IMG/VR virus record: IMGVR_UViG_3300031578_000005
Coordinates: 1-64,000 of that record
Source of the DNA: a virus
Direction: 5' to 3' (one strand)
DNA length: 64,000 nt
Shown in pieces: positions 8,274 through 17,353 of this stretch; position 1 is the first letter of the stretch, and each line of letters begins with the position of its first letter. Position numbers and translations under genes: made by a program. Under the pieces are notes generated by a model. The model was not told where the DNA came from. It saw only the letters and a list, made by a program, of their open reading frames with translations, and searched no databases.

Positions 8274-8687
8274 ATGGAAAAGTTAATAGTAACACAGTTT
8301 CAACCAAAAAGAAACGATCGTTTTTTGGTTGAATTCCCAAAGCAATTCAATATTGAATCATGGACAGTACAAAAGATAAATAAGCCCAAATATACTAATG
8401 GTGGATGGGAAGATATTAAAATTGTGTTCATTGACCCGATCGGACCATCTACATCTCAAAGTTTATTTGGTATTGTAAATTTTTTGAAAACAAATGATAA
8501 CAACGATAAAAAACTATTTGATGTTAAGATAAAATCATTAGACCCGACTGGCGTTGAAGTTGAAGAATGGGTTGTTGGTGTTGAAAAAGTATTAACAATT
8601 AACTTTGGTGAACTTGATTATGGTGATGATAATATACAACAACCATATTTAATTTTAAAACCGTTAAATTGTGTGTTAAAATATTAA
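8274..8687 (+). CDS. Conserved phage structural protein, possibly tail-tube fold
   Basis: The 137-aa product has RNDRFLVEFPKQFNIESWTV, KIVFIDPIGPSTSQ, KSLDPTGVEVEEW and LTINFGELDYGDDNIQQPY. This pattern reminds me of T4-like tail-tube or baseplate-associated beta proteins (gp19/gp54 fold), in which a substrate-like strand is followed by a -W-x-V/I- strand. The match is from memory and weak. It lies outside the main structural blocks, beside small early-type genes. Confidence 0.45.
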   Translation: MEKLIVTQFQPKRNDRFLVEFPKQFNIESWTVQKINKPKYTNGGWEDIKIVFIDPIGPSTSQSLFGIVNFLKTNDNNDKKLFDVKIKSLDPTGVEVEEWVVGVEKVLTINFGELDYGDDNIQQPYLILKPLNCVLKY

Positions 8688-8836
8688 GCGTGTTGGGAAA
8701 ATTCTTTTTGTCATTTATGTAATGGTGAACCGATTAATTAATTGTTATAAAAAGTTAAAACCGCAAAAATATGAAAAAATAATAGATAATACCACTATTA
8801 ATGCAATAAAAACAAAAACATATAATAACAAGAAGA

Positions 8837-9115
8837 ATGAGTTTATCAATTAACAAAATGCTATTCGTTTCACAGTGCATTACTGATTCATTATTTGCCG
8901 GAATAGATTTAGCTATCATAGATGCTGAATATATTGTTGGATATGATACTTACGATGCTGACCAATGTTGCTATGCACTTGTAAGAAAAGTGAATGGCGT
9001 TACTGAAATATTGCTAAATAAAACCAATAAGATCAGAAATAAGGAGGATAAAAACAGATTTGAAGCCGATGTAAATAAACTTGCTGAATACTTCAATTGT
9101 ACCGTAGTGTCTTAA
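8837..9115 (+). CDS. Hypothetical protein
   Basis: A 92-aa protein (MSLSINKMLFVSQCITDSLF...) with a hydrophobic first third and a C-terminal charged helix. Function unknown. The 150 nt before it are A-rich with no clear promoter; they contain GTGTTGGGAAAATTCTTTTT, also seen after the gene ending at 674. Confidence 0.5.
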   Translation: MSLSINKMLFVSQCITDSLFAGIDLAIIDAEYIVGYDTYDADQCCYALVRKVNGVTEILLNKTNKIRNKEDKNRFEADVNKLAEYFNCTVVS

Positions 9116-9156
9116 TGTGTGTTTAAACAATAAAATATTAACTTAAATAATAACAT

Positions 9157-9435
9157 ATGAGATGGATAATTAAAATAGAAAACAACGCCAATCAGAGAAT
9201 TTTGGTAAGATTTGACCCCAAGGCTGAGCAGGTAGTATTTATTGGTCAATATAAGCCCAATAATGCCATATGGACGGATTTTAGTGAAGAAAGTATAGCA
9301 ATGAACACTAACTTAGAAATCATTCAAAATACATTGACTAGTGTATATGATGTAATGAAAAAACGTTTTGAAGCATATGAAAATATCAATCAGGGATTTA
9401 GTGTGTTAAAAATAATTGAAATACAGGATAGTTAA
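9157..9435 (+). CDS. Hypothetical protein
   Basis: A 92-aa protein (MRWIIKIENNANQRILVRFD...). It has beta-strands then a helical C-terminus, reminiscent of small phage proteins of unknown role. It converges on the Mom/GIY-YIG gene, whose stop lies 8 nt away. Confidence 0.5.
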   Translation: MRWIIKIENNANQRILVRFDPKAEQVVFIGQYKPNNAIWTDFSEESIAMNTNLEIIQNTLTSVYDVMKKRFEAYENINQGFSVLKIIEIQDS

Positions 9436-9442
9436 TATCAAA

Positions 9443-11170
9443 TTATTTAATGATTTCTTTAAAAACAAAATAATCATAATACCAAGGTTTACCGGTATTT
9501 ATTTCAATTTGTTTTCGTTTAAACTTAGAATCAATAATTAGATCAGGATATGTGCTAGATAAATGTACTGTTAATACACCAGATTTATTTAAATAGTCAA
9601 TAAATTGTTTATTTGTTTTTTTACAGATTAACACATAATTCTTTGACTTATCATAATCAATATTAGCGGGAGTATTAGACTTTTTAATATATTGATTAAG
9701 CGTTGAAAAATGGATTGAATACTTTTTTGATAATTCTCGAATAGATAATTGATTAGTTAAATATTCATTATATATATTCTTTAATTCGATCTCAGTAAAT
9801 TTATCAAGTGATTTTCTTAATGTTGGATTGTATTCGTTGAAATTATTATTTAAAAAATCCTCCTCATAACACCAACGATAATTGTCATTTTTTGAATAGC
9901 CTAAACACTTTCTTAAAATTTGTTGATACGATAACTGGTCATTATTTTTATCGCCAGCATTTGCTAAAGATGGATATCTTTCTAAGACGGTATTGTCGGT
10001 ATTTAATTTTACGACGGGCTTATTAATTTTTTCAGTTCTTTTATTAATCCATTCTTTATTTTGTTTAACGTCTTTTCTAATTTTAGATAATTTTTGTATT
10101 GTTTCGGCATGAGCAATGGAATTTTTGCCACCAAATTCAATATTATATCCTAAATTTCTATTAGTTGTGTTATATTCAAAAATATATCTAATCTCTTTAT
10201 AATTCAACTCATCAATATTCTGTGCAGTATCAAGTATTATAAACTCAAAATTATCAAATCCATATTTATCAAATGCTTTTAGCACATATGGACTACAACT
10301 CTTGGCATTTGTTTTATATTCATAATATCTATCATTAAAACCCCTTGTAGTTTGTCCGACATATTTTTTATTATTGATTTTATTATTAATTAAATAAATA
10401 ATACCAGCAATTTCATTATTTCTTTTTGGATATGGAAGTATTAAATGACCAATACTTTTTAAAAACAATCGATTTTCTCGTTTATTGCCAATAAAATAAA
10501 AATATCTTCTTTTTCTATATTGTGGCAAAAATATTGCATCGGGATATTTTTGCAATATAATTTCCCTTTTAATTGTTCCAAATTCTTTTCTTATTGTACG
10601 TGAATGTTTTAATTTACCATTAATAAACACCGAGAATCTTTTTGTTTCTTTTCCATTTTTTCCATAATTTCCTGACATTAAACCAATATAGTGCCAATTT
10701 AATGATTGATAAATTGTACCAATTTCACCCGCAGCAGGATCAACAGTAGCGGTTATTATTTTATATTCAGTATTTTTCTTCAACCAGTCAGTAGTTTTTG
10801 AAATAAAATATGATGCGGTATTTTTTGGCGTCCACCACAAACAAACGCCCCTACTTAATAAAATAATTTTATTTGTAAACCCATATTTATCCCACGTGGT
10901 TGCTTTGTTTGCAGAATATTCTTCGGAATAAATAACAACACCACCTAAATGATAATCGCTTTCGATTTTAATAAATAATCCAAAATAAAATTTATTAAAT
11001 AATGGCATTGTTTTAAGCCATTCATATTTTAATATAATTTCACTGGCCATTCCCGAATCAATTAATTCAATTTTTGAATCAACCAGTGATATATCATCAA
11101 TATTAAATGATATATTATTATGTTCACTTTTCTCCTGCTCTTTTCTTATTTTATATTGATATGCTTCCAT
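9443..11170 (-). CDS. Mom-like DNA modification domain fused to GIY-YIG endonuclease (copy 2)
   Basis: A 575-aa protein starting MEAYQYKIRK at 11170, chosen because the upstream paralogue starts the same way and the longer frame overlaps it. The first ~240 residues carry SRGVCLWWTPKNTASYFI and ATVDPAAGEIGTIYQSLNW, the hallmarks of the Mom family (phage Mu adenine modification, GNAT-like fold). From IAGIIYLINNKINNKKYVGQ onward follow a GIY-YIG nuclease domain, a NUMOD-like segment (KPVVKLNTDNTVLERYPSLA) and an HTH (LSIRELSKKYSIHFSTLNQY). The protein may modify phage DNA and home, or the nuclease may have invaded the modification gene. It lies 14 nt downstream of copy 1. Confidence 0.75.
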   Translation of the reverse strand: MEAYQYKIRKEQEKSEHNNISFNIDDISLVDSKIELIDSGMASEIILKYEWLKTMPLFNKFYFGLFIKIESDYHLGGVVIYSEEYSANKATTWDKYGFTNKIILLSRGVCLWWTPKNTASYFISKTTDWLKKNTEYKIITATVDPAAGEIGTIYQSLNWHYIGLMSGNYGKNGKETKRFSVFINGKLKHSRTIRKEFGTIKREIILQKYPDAIFLPQYRKRRYFYFIGNKRENRLFLKSIGHLILPYPKRNNEIAGIIYLINNKINNKKYVGQTTRGFNDRYYEYKTNAKSCSPYVLKAFDKYGFDNFEFIILDTAQNIDELNYKEIRYIFEYNTTNRNLGYNIEFGGKNSIAHAETIQKLSKIRKDVKQNKEWINKRTEKINKPVVKLNTDNTVLERYPSLANAGDKNNDQLSYQQILRKCLGYSKNDNYRWCYEEDFLNNNFNEYNPTLRKSLDKFTEIELKNIYNEYLTNQLSIRELSKKYSIHFSTLNQYIKKSNTPANIDYDKSKNYVLICKKTNKQFIDYLNKSGVLTVHLSSTYPDLIIDSKFKRKQIEINTGKPWYYDYFVFKEIIK

Positions 11171-11184
11171 AATTGCACATATAA

Positions 11185-12642
11185 TCAAAATCTCCAAAGA
11201 ATTCCATTATTTATTTTATTTTTAGCACACCATCTCGAAATAGTTGATTGATTAACATTTTCAACTCTACTGGCATGTGCTGTTGAATCAAATGTTTGTA
11301 TTTTATTCGTATATGTGTCTATTTTATAAACTTTTTTACATATAATTTCTTTTTGTTTATCCGATAACCCCAACAACTTTTTTGTTTCGCTTATTTTTTT
11401 CTTAGTGTCATCATCACGATTTTTTCCAAGCCAATATTTTGGTGAGTTTGTGGATAAATATTCTTTTTCTTCTTCTGTTTTTGTTTTACCATATTTTTTA
11501 GCTTCATCAGTACCTGCTTTAGCAATTCTTCTGTCAATCCAAACATTGGTTTGTTTTATCCCAATATGTGATCTTGACATTCTCTCAAGAGTTTCTGTAT
11601 TGGGAATGGAATTTTTACCACCTAATTCAATATTATAACCAAACTCCTTTTGATTTGATTTATATTGTTGGATGTACTTAATTTCTTTTTCATTCAACTC
11701 GTCAAGGGTCGTTGCAGTATCTATAATACTAAATTCAAAACCATCCCAGCCATATTTTTTAAATGCATTTTGTAAATATGAATTACAAAATCCCTTTTCA
11801 TATTCACGTATTCTATCACGAAAAGAACGAATTGTTTGCCCAACATATTTTTTATTGTTGATCTTATTATTAATCAAATAAATTATACCTGAAATATCTC
11901 GCTCCCTTTTTTTATGTGGTAGTATTAAATGTTTTATTGAGTCATAATATTTACTATTTTCTCTTTTATTGCCAATAAAATAAAAATATCTTTCTTTCCT
12001 ATATTGTGGAACAAAAATAGCTTCTGGATAATGTTTTAGAATTTCGTCACGCTTCATCGACCCAATCTTATTCCGAACCCAACGTGAAAATCTTAATTTA
12101 CCATTAATAACTACACCAAATCTAGTTGCCATTTTGTTGCCATGATAATTTCCTGACATCAAGCCGACATAATGCCAATTTAATGATTGATAAATTGTAC
12201 CAATTTCACCAGCAGCTTTGTCCACAGTTGCTGTTATTATTTTATATTCGGTATTTTTCTTTATCCATTTTAATGTCCTACTAATAAAAAAAGATGCTGT
12301 GTTCTTAGGTGTCCACCATAAACAAACACCTCTACTTAATAACAACATTTTATTCTCATAACCATATTTCGCCCAAGCACCAGTATTTTCAGAATATTCA
12401 TTCCCAAAGACAAGAACCCCACCCAAATATTCAATATTACCAACAATGAAATATATTCCAAAAAAATATTTATTGGCAAAAGGCATGGAATGTAACCACT
12501 CGTATTCTAATATTATTTTTGTTGCGGTTGGTTTATCAATGCGTTTTATTTTTGTTTTATTTAAGTCAAGACAATTAATATCAAAATCAACCTTCTCTGT
12601 CATCGATTTTTCTTTTCTTATTCTATATTGATATGCTTCCAT
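11185..12642 (-). CDS. Mom-like DNA modification domain fused to GIY-YIG endonuclease (copy 1)
   Basis: A 485-aa paralogue of the next gene. Residues 1-240 are Mom-like: SRGVCLWWTPKNTASFFI (103-120) and TVDKAAGEIGTIYQSLNW (139-156). The GIY-YIG core is GIIYLINNKINNKKYVGQ (252-269) and the C-terminus is a NUMOD1-like helix-turn-helix (FDSTAHASRVENVNQSTISR). In Mu, Mom adds a carbamoylmethyl group to adenine and protects DNA from restriction; this product's chemistry is unknown. Duplicated fusion genes may be a paralogous pair or two insertions. They end the operon before a bidirectional terminator at 12675. Confidence 0.75.
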   Translation of the reverse strand: MEAYQYRIRKEKSMTEKVDFDINCLDLNKTKIKRIDKPTATKIILEYEWLHSMPFANKYFFGIYFIVGNIEYLGGVLVFGNEYSENTGAWAKYGYENKMLLLSRGVCLWWTPKNTASFFISRTLKWIKKNTEYKIITATVDKAAGEIGTIYQSLNWHYVGLMSGNYHGNKMATRFGVVINGKLRFSRWVRNKIGSMKRDEILKHYPEAIFVPQYRKERYFYFIGNKRENSKYYDSIKHLILPHKKRERDISGIIYLINNKINNKKYVGQTIRSFRDRIREYEKGFCNSYLQNAFKKYGWDGFEFSIIDTATTLDELNEKEIKYIQQYKSNQKEFGYNIELGGKNSIPNTETLERMSRSHIGIKQTNVWIDRRIAKAGTDEAKKYGKTKTEEEKEYLSTNSPKYWLGKNRDDDTKKKISETKKLLGLSDKQKEIICKKVYKIDTYTNKIQTFDSTAHASRVENVNQSTISRWCAKNKINNGILWRF

Positions 12643-12674
12643 AGATATATGTTTTAATGCAACACAAATATAAA

Positions 12675-12704
12675 AAAAAGAGTTGGATTAATCCAACTCT
12701 TTTT
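12675..12704. terminator. Bidirectional terminator
   Basis: A perfect stem AAAAAGAGTTGGAT/ATCCAACTCTTTTT with flanking A and T tracts lies between the capsid gene end (12729) and the start of the Mom-like gene (12642). Confidence 0.8.
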
Positions 12705-12728
12705 AAAATTATATTTCGATTTTATCGA

Positions 12729-14411
12729 TTATTGTAAATCACCAATTCCAAATGTTTGTAAACCATCACAGAAGATACGACCATAATAACGATTAAGTAC
12801 CATTTTCTTTGCATAACGAGTCATAATACCACGTATAGGTGTAAAATCAAAAGGATTGTACATGACCGGCGTAAGTTGCATCGGGACGTATGGGGCGTAT
12901 ATGAAACCGGTCTCTAAGATAGAGGTTCCTTTATGTCCAATTAACACGGTGTTAGCTGGAGAATAAGGGTCACGATATACGATATAACGTCCACCAAGAG
13001 TACCAATTTTTTCAATACCCATGTTATACTTATCTTGTTCAGGAGAAGCATTGCTTACGTGGAAGTATTCAAGGTCATCAAATACTGCAGATACTTCAGG
13101 AGATACTACTACCCAAGAAGCACCACCACGAAGGGTTGCTTTATGAATTTGAGCTGAAATTTGATTGATTTTAGTAACCAATGTTTGGTTCCAGTCTTTT
13201 TGCACACCATAATAAGTGTTAGTACCTTTACGTAAGCCGTTATAGTCCCAACGAGCGGTCCAAGCAGCACCTCTACGTAAGTCACGAAGAATTTCACGGT
13301 CAATTTCAGCAGCCATTTGTTCTGATAATAAAGCAGTTAATTCAGCTTCGGCATCAATGTTATGGAAAGCAGAAACGTCCTGTGCTAATTCAGGTGTCCA
13401 CATAGCACGCATTTTACGTGTTTCAACACTTACAGTAACTTGATCTAATACGAAAGTTACCTCAGCCATTCTTGAATCTTCTTCAAGATCGCTATAGCTT
13501 CTGTAAGTTGCAATGAATGATGCAGTTGTTCCAGATAATGGTTGATAACCATTAGCACCCGGATATTGCATATCAACAACTAATACAATCTGGCCTAATT
13601 TATTAACAATACCTTGTCCGTATTTTTGAACTTTTACGTTAAAAGGAATGGCGTTACCAGCAGTAATACCTTCAGCTGCATAAGGAGATGGTGCAGTAAA
13701 GTTTGCACTAGCAGTAATTCTCAAACCAGCAAGGAATGATTCAGTGTCAAGTTGAACACCAGCAGGTCCGATTAATTTACCATCGTTAGATGTTGAGAAA
13801 CCACTAAGAATGATAGTAGCATATTTATCGGTTCCAAGGGTGAATGATGAATCAGTTAAACCAGTAACTGTGGTTTCAGTCATTGAACCTTTTGAGCGAT
13901 CAAATAATGATGTACCTTCTTCACTATATTCACTTGCATAAAATGCATCATATAATGAACGGCTTTCAAATTGTGTTGTTGATGTAGCAGCTTTTTCAGC
14001 AGCATTACCATAAGCACCATCAGGTGATGTGTGTAAGTTACCCGGAGTAGTTGTTGTAGTTGAGCTATCAACTCTAACACTAGTTTTTGGGTTAATGTAG
14101 TACAATTTACCAATTGGTAAGTTAAGTGCTTGTACTGACACGATATCATTTGCTAAAAGTTTAGCAAAAACTCTACGGATCACCGGGAAAGCAACTGTTT
14201 CAAATTGACCACTTGAAGATGAATCTGATGATTCATTAATCATATGTGATAATTGATTTTCGAATAACTGAGCACAGTTTTCTTTTACATTACCTTCCAA
14301 ACCTTCTAACAAACCAATTTTTTCCCAACGGTTTGTAGTTATTTCTCTTTGTTCACGAAGTTGTTTTAATCCAATATTACCAACTTCTGCAGATTCCATT
14401 AAAAATCCCAT
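12729..14411 (-). CDS. Major capsid protein (gp23-like)
   Basis: A 560-aa HK97-fold capsid subunit. Similarity to T4 gp23 is clear in WTPELAQDVSAFHNIDAEAEL, LGGRYIVYRDPYSPANTVLIGHKG and FIYAPYVPMQLTPVMYNP (quoted in parts) plus the terminal FTPIRGIMTRYAKKMVLN. The N-terminus holds FENQLSHMINE; by analogy with T4, where gp21 removes 65 residues, I predict cleavage after Glu60 (MINE/SSDSS). It follows the scaffold gene by 21 nt on the same strand, in the T4 order protease, scaffold, capsid. Confidence 0.93.
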   Translation of the reverse strand: MGFLMESAEVGNIGLKQLREQREITTNRWEKIGLLEGLEGNVKENCAQLFENQLSHMINESSDSSSSGQFETVAFPVIRRVFAKLLANDIVSVQALNLPIGKLYYINPKTSVRVDSSTTTTTPGNLHTSPDGAYGNAAEKAATSTTQFESRSLYDAFYASEYSEEGTSLFDRSKGSMTETTVTGLTDSSFTLGTDKYATIILSGFSTSNDGKLIGPAGVQLDTESFLAGLRITASANFTAPSPYAAEGITAGNAIPFNVKVQKYGQGIVNKLGQIVLVVDMQYPGANGYQPLSGTTASFIATYRSYSDLEEDSRMAEVTFVLDQVTVSVETRKMRAMWTPELAQDVSAFHNIDAEAELTALLSEQMAAEIDREILRDLRRGAAWTARWDYNGLRKGTNTYYGVQKDWNQTLVTKINQISAQIHKATLRGGASWVVVSPEVSAVFDDLEYFHVSNASPEQDKYNMGIEKIGTLGGRYIVYRDPYSPANTVLIGHKGTSILETGFIYAPYVPMQLTPVMYNPFDFTPIRGIMTRYAKKMVLNRYYGRIFCDGLQTFGIGDLQ

Positions 14412-14432
14412 TTTTTTATTTTTTTATTTAAT

Positions 14433-15839
14433 TTAAATTATTTTTTTCTTGCCTCTATTCTCAACATACTCAATTAACTTTTTCATTTTATTGATATGTT
14501 CATCATTTTCGTAAGCAGTTTTTTCAATTACTTCATCAAGTTTTTGTTTTGAAGACGGTTGTATTGAGGCAGATACTTTAGTTTCAATACTTTCAGTTAA
14601 AGTTTTAGTACTACTTTGCATTTCTGTTAAGATAGCTTTGTACTTTTTCTGTGATTCAGTAATACTATCAACCTTTTTAAATTCATTGATAATTTTAATT
14701 TTATCTTCTTGGGTTAATGCCAAGCTTTCATTTACCAATAAATTATTAACGTGTGCTAAATTGGTATTAAAGGTTGCCATTTCTCTCAATTGATTTCGAT
14801 ACTTTTCAAGTGCAGATTTATATTGCTCAACCAAAGTTGTTACTGATTGTTTGTATTTTTTGGTTTCATTTAATTTTTTTGTTAATTTTTTATTTTCTTC
14901 AATTAAACCACCAATTTTTGTTTCATTTTCTCTTAGGCCATAACGCATCTTATTCACAGCACTTTCTGGTTTGTGTTCTCTATTAGGAATACTTGCAGTT
15001 GTTGCTCTTTGGTTTGGATAATTATTAGCAATTGTTTCTTCAACAGGTTGTTCTTCATCATTTCCACCCAGTACCGCCATAACATCATCATCAGTAATTT
15101 CTTCTTCTTCAATTGGTGAATTGTCTTGATATTGCTCTTCCTCAACAGGTGAATTATTTCCGTTCATTCCGTTAAGTATTTCATCAAGTTGATTTTTTAG
15201 ACCAACAAGTTGATTGAAAGCATCACCACCCTGATTTTCTACAGAACCACGTTTTTCTAATTCAGGTTGAGGTAAATTACCCATATCATCAATTTCTTCA
15301 CCAAGCCCTTGCATTGAAGCAATTTCTTCTTCAATTTCATTCATTGTAATAATTTCGTCATCATCATCAGCACCTTCTAGTGCAGTACCTACACTCTGTG
15401 CATCTAATTCTGTTATGTCAAATTCTTCGGTTTGAAGTGCCTTTTTAGGGTTTTCGGTGTAAACACCATCTTTACCAGCATTTTCCACAATTTTTGCAGA
15501 TTTTTTTGCTTTTTCTTTAAAAGGATCGCCATCACCAACAGTATCGGTAATGTTTACAACTTCTTCAACCTTTTCGGTCTCTTTTTCTTGTTTTTTCATA
15601 ACAGGTTCTTTTTTTGTTTTATTTTTATCTGATTCTTCAGACTCTTCGGTATCGTCAATTTTTTTATATGACTCTTTTGCCGTTTTATTTTTATTAATTT
15701 CTTCTTTAAGTAGATTATTAAATTTTTCTGGAAACTCTTCGGCTAATCTTTTTTTAGCATTATTATTTGCAGCTTCCTTAATTGCATTAAAATCAGTTAA
15801 TGCTTCTTTAATTATCGATGATTTTTTATCTTCTTTCAT
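14433..15839 (-). CDS. Prohead scaffold/core protein (gp22-like)
   Basis: A 468-aa highly acidic, Lys/Glu-rich protein with long low-complexity stretches and a coiled coil around GGLIEENKKLTKKLNETKKY. Composition and position between protease and capsid gene match the T4 prohead core protein gp22, which is degraded by the protease. Several potential cut sites of the (L/I/V)xE type are visible (IINE, LVNE, LTE). A late-type motif lies 35 nt upstream. Confidence 0.8.
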   Translation of the reverse strand: MKEDKKSSIIKEALTDFNAIKEAANNNAKKRLAEEFPEKFNNLLKEEINKNKTAKESYKKIDDTEESEESDKNKTKKEPVMKKQEKETEKVEEVVNITDTVGDGDPFKEKAKKSAKIVENAGKDGVYTENPKKALQTEEFDITELDAQSVGTALEGADDDDEIITMNEIEEEIASMQGLGEEIDDMGNLPQPELEKRGSVENQGGDAFNQLVGLKNQLDEILNGMNGNNSPVEEEQYQDNSPIEEEEITDDDVMAVLGGNDEEQPVEETIANNYPNQRATTASIPNREHKPESAVNKMRYGLRENETKIGGLIEENKKLTKKLNETKKYKQSVTTLVEQYKSALEKYRNQLREMATFNTNLAHVNNLLVNESLALTQEDKIKIINEFKKVDSITESQKKYKAILTEMQSSTKTLTESIETKVSASIQPSSKQKLDEVIEKTAYENDEHINKMKKLIEYVENRGKKKII

Positions 15840-15874
15840 ATTCTTAAAATATCGTATCTAATACCATAATTTTT

Positions 15875-15883
15875 ATATAAATA
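15875..15883 (-). promoter_or_regulatory. Late-type promoter motif
   Basis: GTATTTATAT on the minus strand upstream of the scaffold-capsid operon. Confidence 0.45.
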
Positions 15884-15947
15884 CATTCTTTTCGTAAAAA
15901 AGTATTAAATTCACTTAAATTTCTCACTTATATAGTCATATATGTTT

Positions 15948-16661
15948 TTATAATAAGAATTTATTAAGTGCTGTTGTTAATCTGTCATTATCTTCTTTAA
16001 GATAAAGACCATTTTTATTAACATAATTTTCTGCAAAATTAATATCGCCATTTTTTTCTGGAAATAAATAAGCTCCGGGAGTACTTGGTGTTGCGACCAA
16101 ATCAAAGCCAATTAATTCAAAATCATTTTGAACTAAATTTTCACCTTGAATTTCTTTAAGTGTACCAACACCACGACTTGATATCCCCAATCTGATTTTA
16201 TTTTCAAGATATAAAACGATTTTATCACCAATTACTGAAACAATTCCTAAATTAACATATCCTCTAGTAACAATAATTTTTAATTGTCCATATAATATGT
16301 TTTCTTGTTCACCCTTTCCCCACCACATTTTTGTGATCATATGGGAAATATTTTGTAGTGAAATTATTGATGACTCCGGGTGATCAGCTTCTGATACTGC
16401 ACTATTCGTACCTACTAATTTTTGATATTCCTCGACTTGTGGAACTAAAACTTCTTTTGGGTATATTCTACCATTTTTATTTTTAACTCCCCATTTTTGC
16501 AAAATACAATTAACCAAAACTGGTTCGTTTGGTTTTAGCACGAATGATTCAGTTATATATTGTGGATTAAGTTCACTATTAATCTCACCTGCATCATGTT
16601 CAATTAAATACATTTTTTCATTAAATCTATTCATACTATATGAGTCAATTACTTTAATCAT
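15948..16661 (-). CDS. Prohead core protease (gp21-like)
   Basis: A 237-aa serine protease of the T4 gp21/herpesvirus assemblin type. NKNGRIYP (61-68), EADHPESS with His94 and GISSRGVG with Ser161/162 are the conserved blocks of the family. It matures the prohead by cutting scaffold, capsid and internal proteins, and is the likely enzyme behind the (V/L/I)NE sites discussed below. A late-type motif is 18 nt upstream. Confidence 0.9.
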   Translation of the reverse strand: MIKVIDSYSMNRFNEKMYLIEHDAGEINSELNPQYITESFVLKPNEPVLVNCILQKWGVKNKNGRIYPKEVLVPQVEEYQKLVGTNSAVSEADHPESSIISLQNISHMITKMWWGKGEQENILYGQLKIIVTRGYVNLGIVSVIGDKIVLYLENKIRLGISSRGVGTLKEIQGENLVQNDFELIGFDLVATPSTPGAYLFPEKNGDINFAENYVNKNGLYLKEDNDRLTTALNKFLL

Positions 16662-16679
16662 AATATTAAATTACTTTTC

Positions 16680-16688
16680 ATATAAATA
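16680..16688 (-). promoter_or_regulatory. Late-type promoter motif
   Basis: CTATTTATATG on the minus strand, 18 nt before the protease start. Confidence 0.45.
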
Positions 16689-16695
16689 GTTTTAA

Positions 16696-16851
16696 TTATT
16701 GTTTTGAGCCAACATTAACAACTGAGTTTTCATTATTAATCTTTTTATCGCCATAATTCATATTGTCAATAAATAATTTTGTCTCCAAATCAATTAATAG
16801 TCTATTAATAATCGCATTAATCTCTTTGAGTTTTTCCAACTTTTTTGACAT
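16696..16851 (-). CDS. Small hypothetical protein
   Basis: A 51-aa frame, MSKKLEKLKEINAIINRLLI..., mostly one amphipathic helix. It follows the membrane protein gene by 5 nt on the same strand and is probably in the same operon. Confidence 0.5.
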   Translation of the reverse strand: MSKKLEKLKEINAIINRLLIDLETKLFIDNMNYGDKKINNENSVVNVGSKQ

Positions 16852-16856
16852 ATAGA

Positions 16857-17255
16857 TTAATTTTTAATTGTTAGGTTCTCAACCTTTAATTGTAATTCAT
16901 CCAATTTTTTTAATATTTTTTCAGATTCAACTCTACCAATTTTTTCACTTAAGTCTAATAAATTAGAAACACCATTTAATACAAATAACGTTTCTTTTTC
17001 AGACTCAATCCATTGTCGATTTTTTTCACCCTCATTTTTGATCATCTCAACCCGAATTTTTTCTAGTGTATCTGAATGTTCTCGCCTGATATTATCAATT
17101 TTTGCTACATGTTGTTGTTGAATTAATTTTATTTCAATAGTTCTCATGCTCATTTTCTTATAAAGAACTGCTGAAAGAATAATTATAAAAATTGTTTGTA
17201 TTATTATTATAAATGAATCGGTATTATGATGCCAAGGTATTTGTGATATTATCAT
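16857..17255 (-). CDS. Membrane-anchored coiled-coil protein
   Basis: The 132-aa product has one N-terminal transmembrane segment (FIIIIQTIFIIILSAVLY) followed by a long charged coiled coil. This is the architecture of i-spanins, but also of many phage membrane proteins; no o-spanin or holin partner is visible nearby. CTATTTATTATAA lies upstream. Confidence 0.55.
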   Translation of the reverse strand: MIISQIPWHHNTDSFIIIIQTIFIIILSAVLYKKMSMRTIEIKLIQQQHVAKIDNIRREHSDTLEKIRVEMIKNEGEKNRQWIESEKETLFVLNGVSNLLDLSEKIGRVESEKILKKLDELQLKVENLTIKN

Positions 17256-17331
17256 ACTATTAGTTTTATTATAATAAATAGTTTAAATTATTCAATAATG
17301 AATAGTAATTATTAAAAATTTTATGTATATG

Positions 17332-17340
17332 TATTTATAT
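17332..17340 (+). promoter_or_regulatory. Late-type promoter motif
   Basis: GTATTTATATAAAA ends 13 nt before ATG 17354. Confidence 0.5.
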
Positions 17341-17353
17341 AAAATCAATTTAA

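Noticed and set aside
13109-14149. Frames of 64-89 aa inside the capsid gene
   Set aside because: Alternate-frame shadows of a well-supported capsid protein.
16857-17255. i-spanin assignment
   Set aside because: Topology fits, but no o-spanin, holin or endolysin is adjacent, so only a membrane-coiled-coil call is made.
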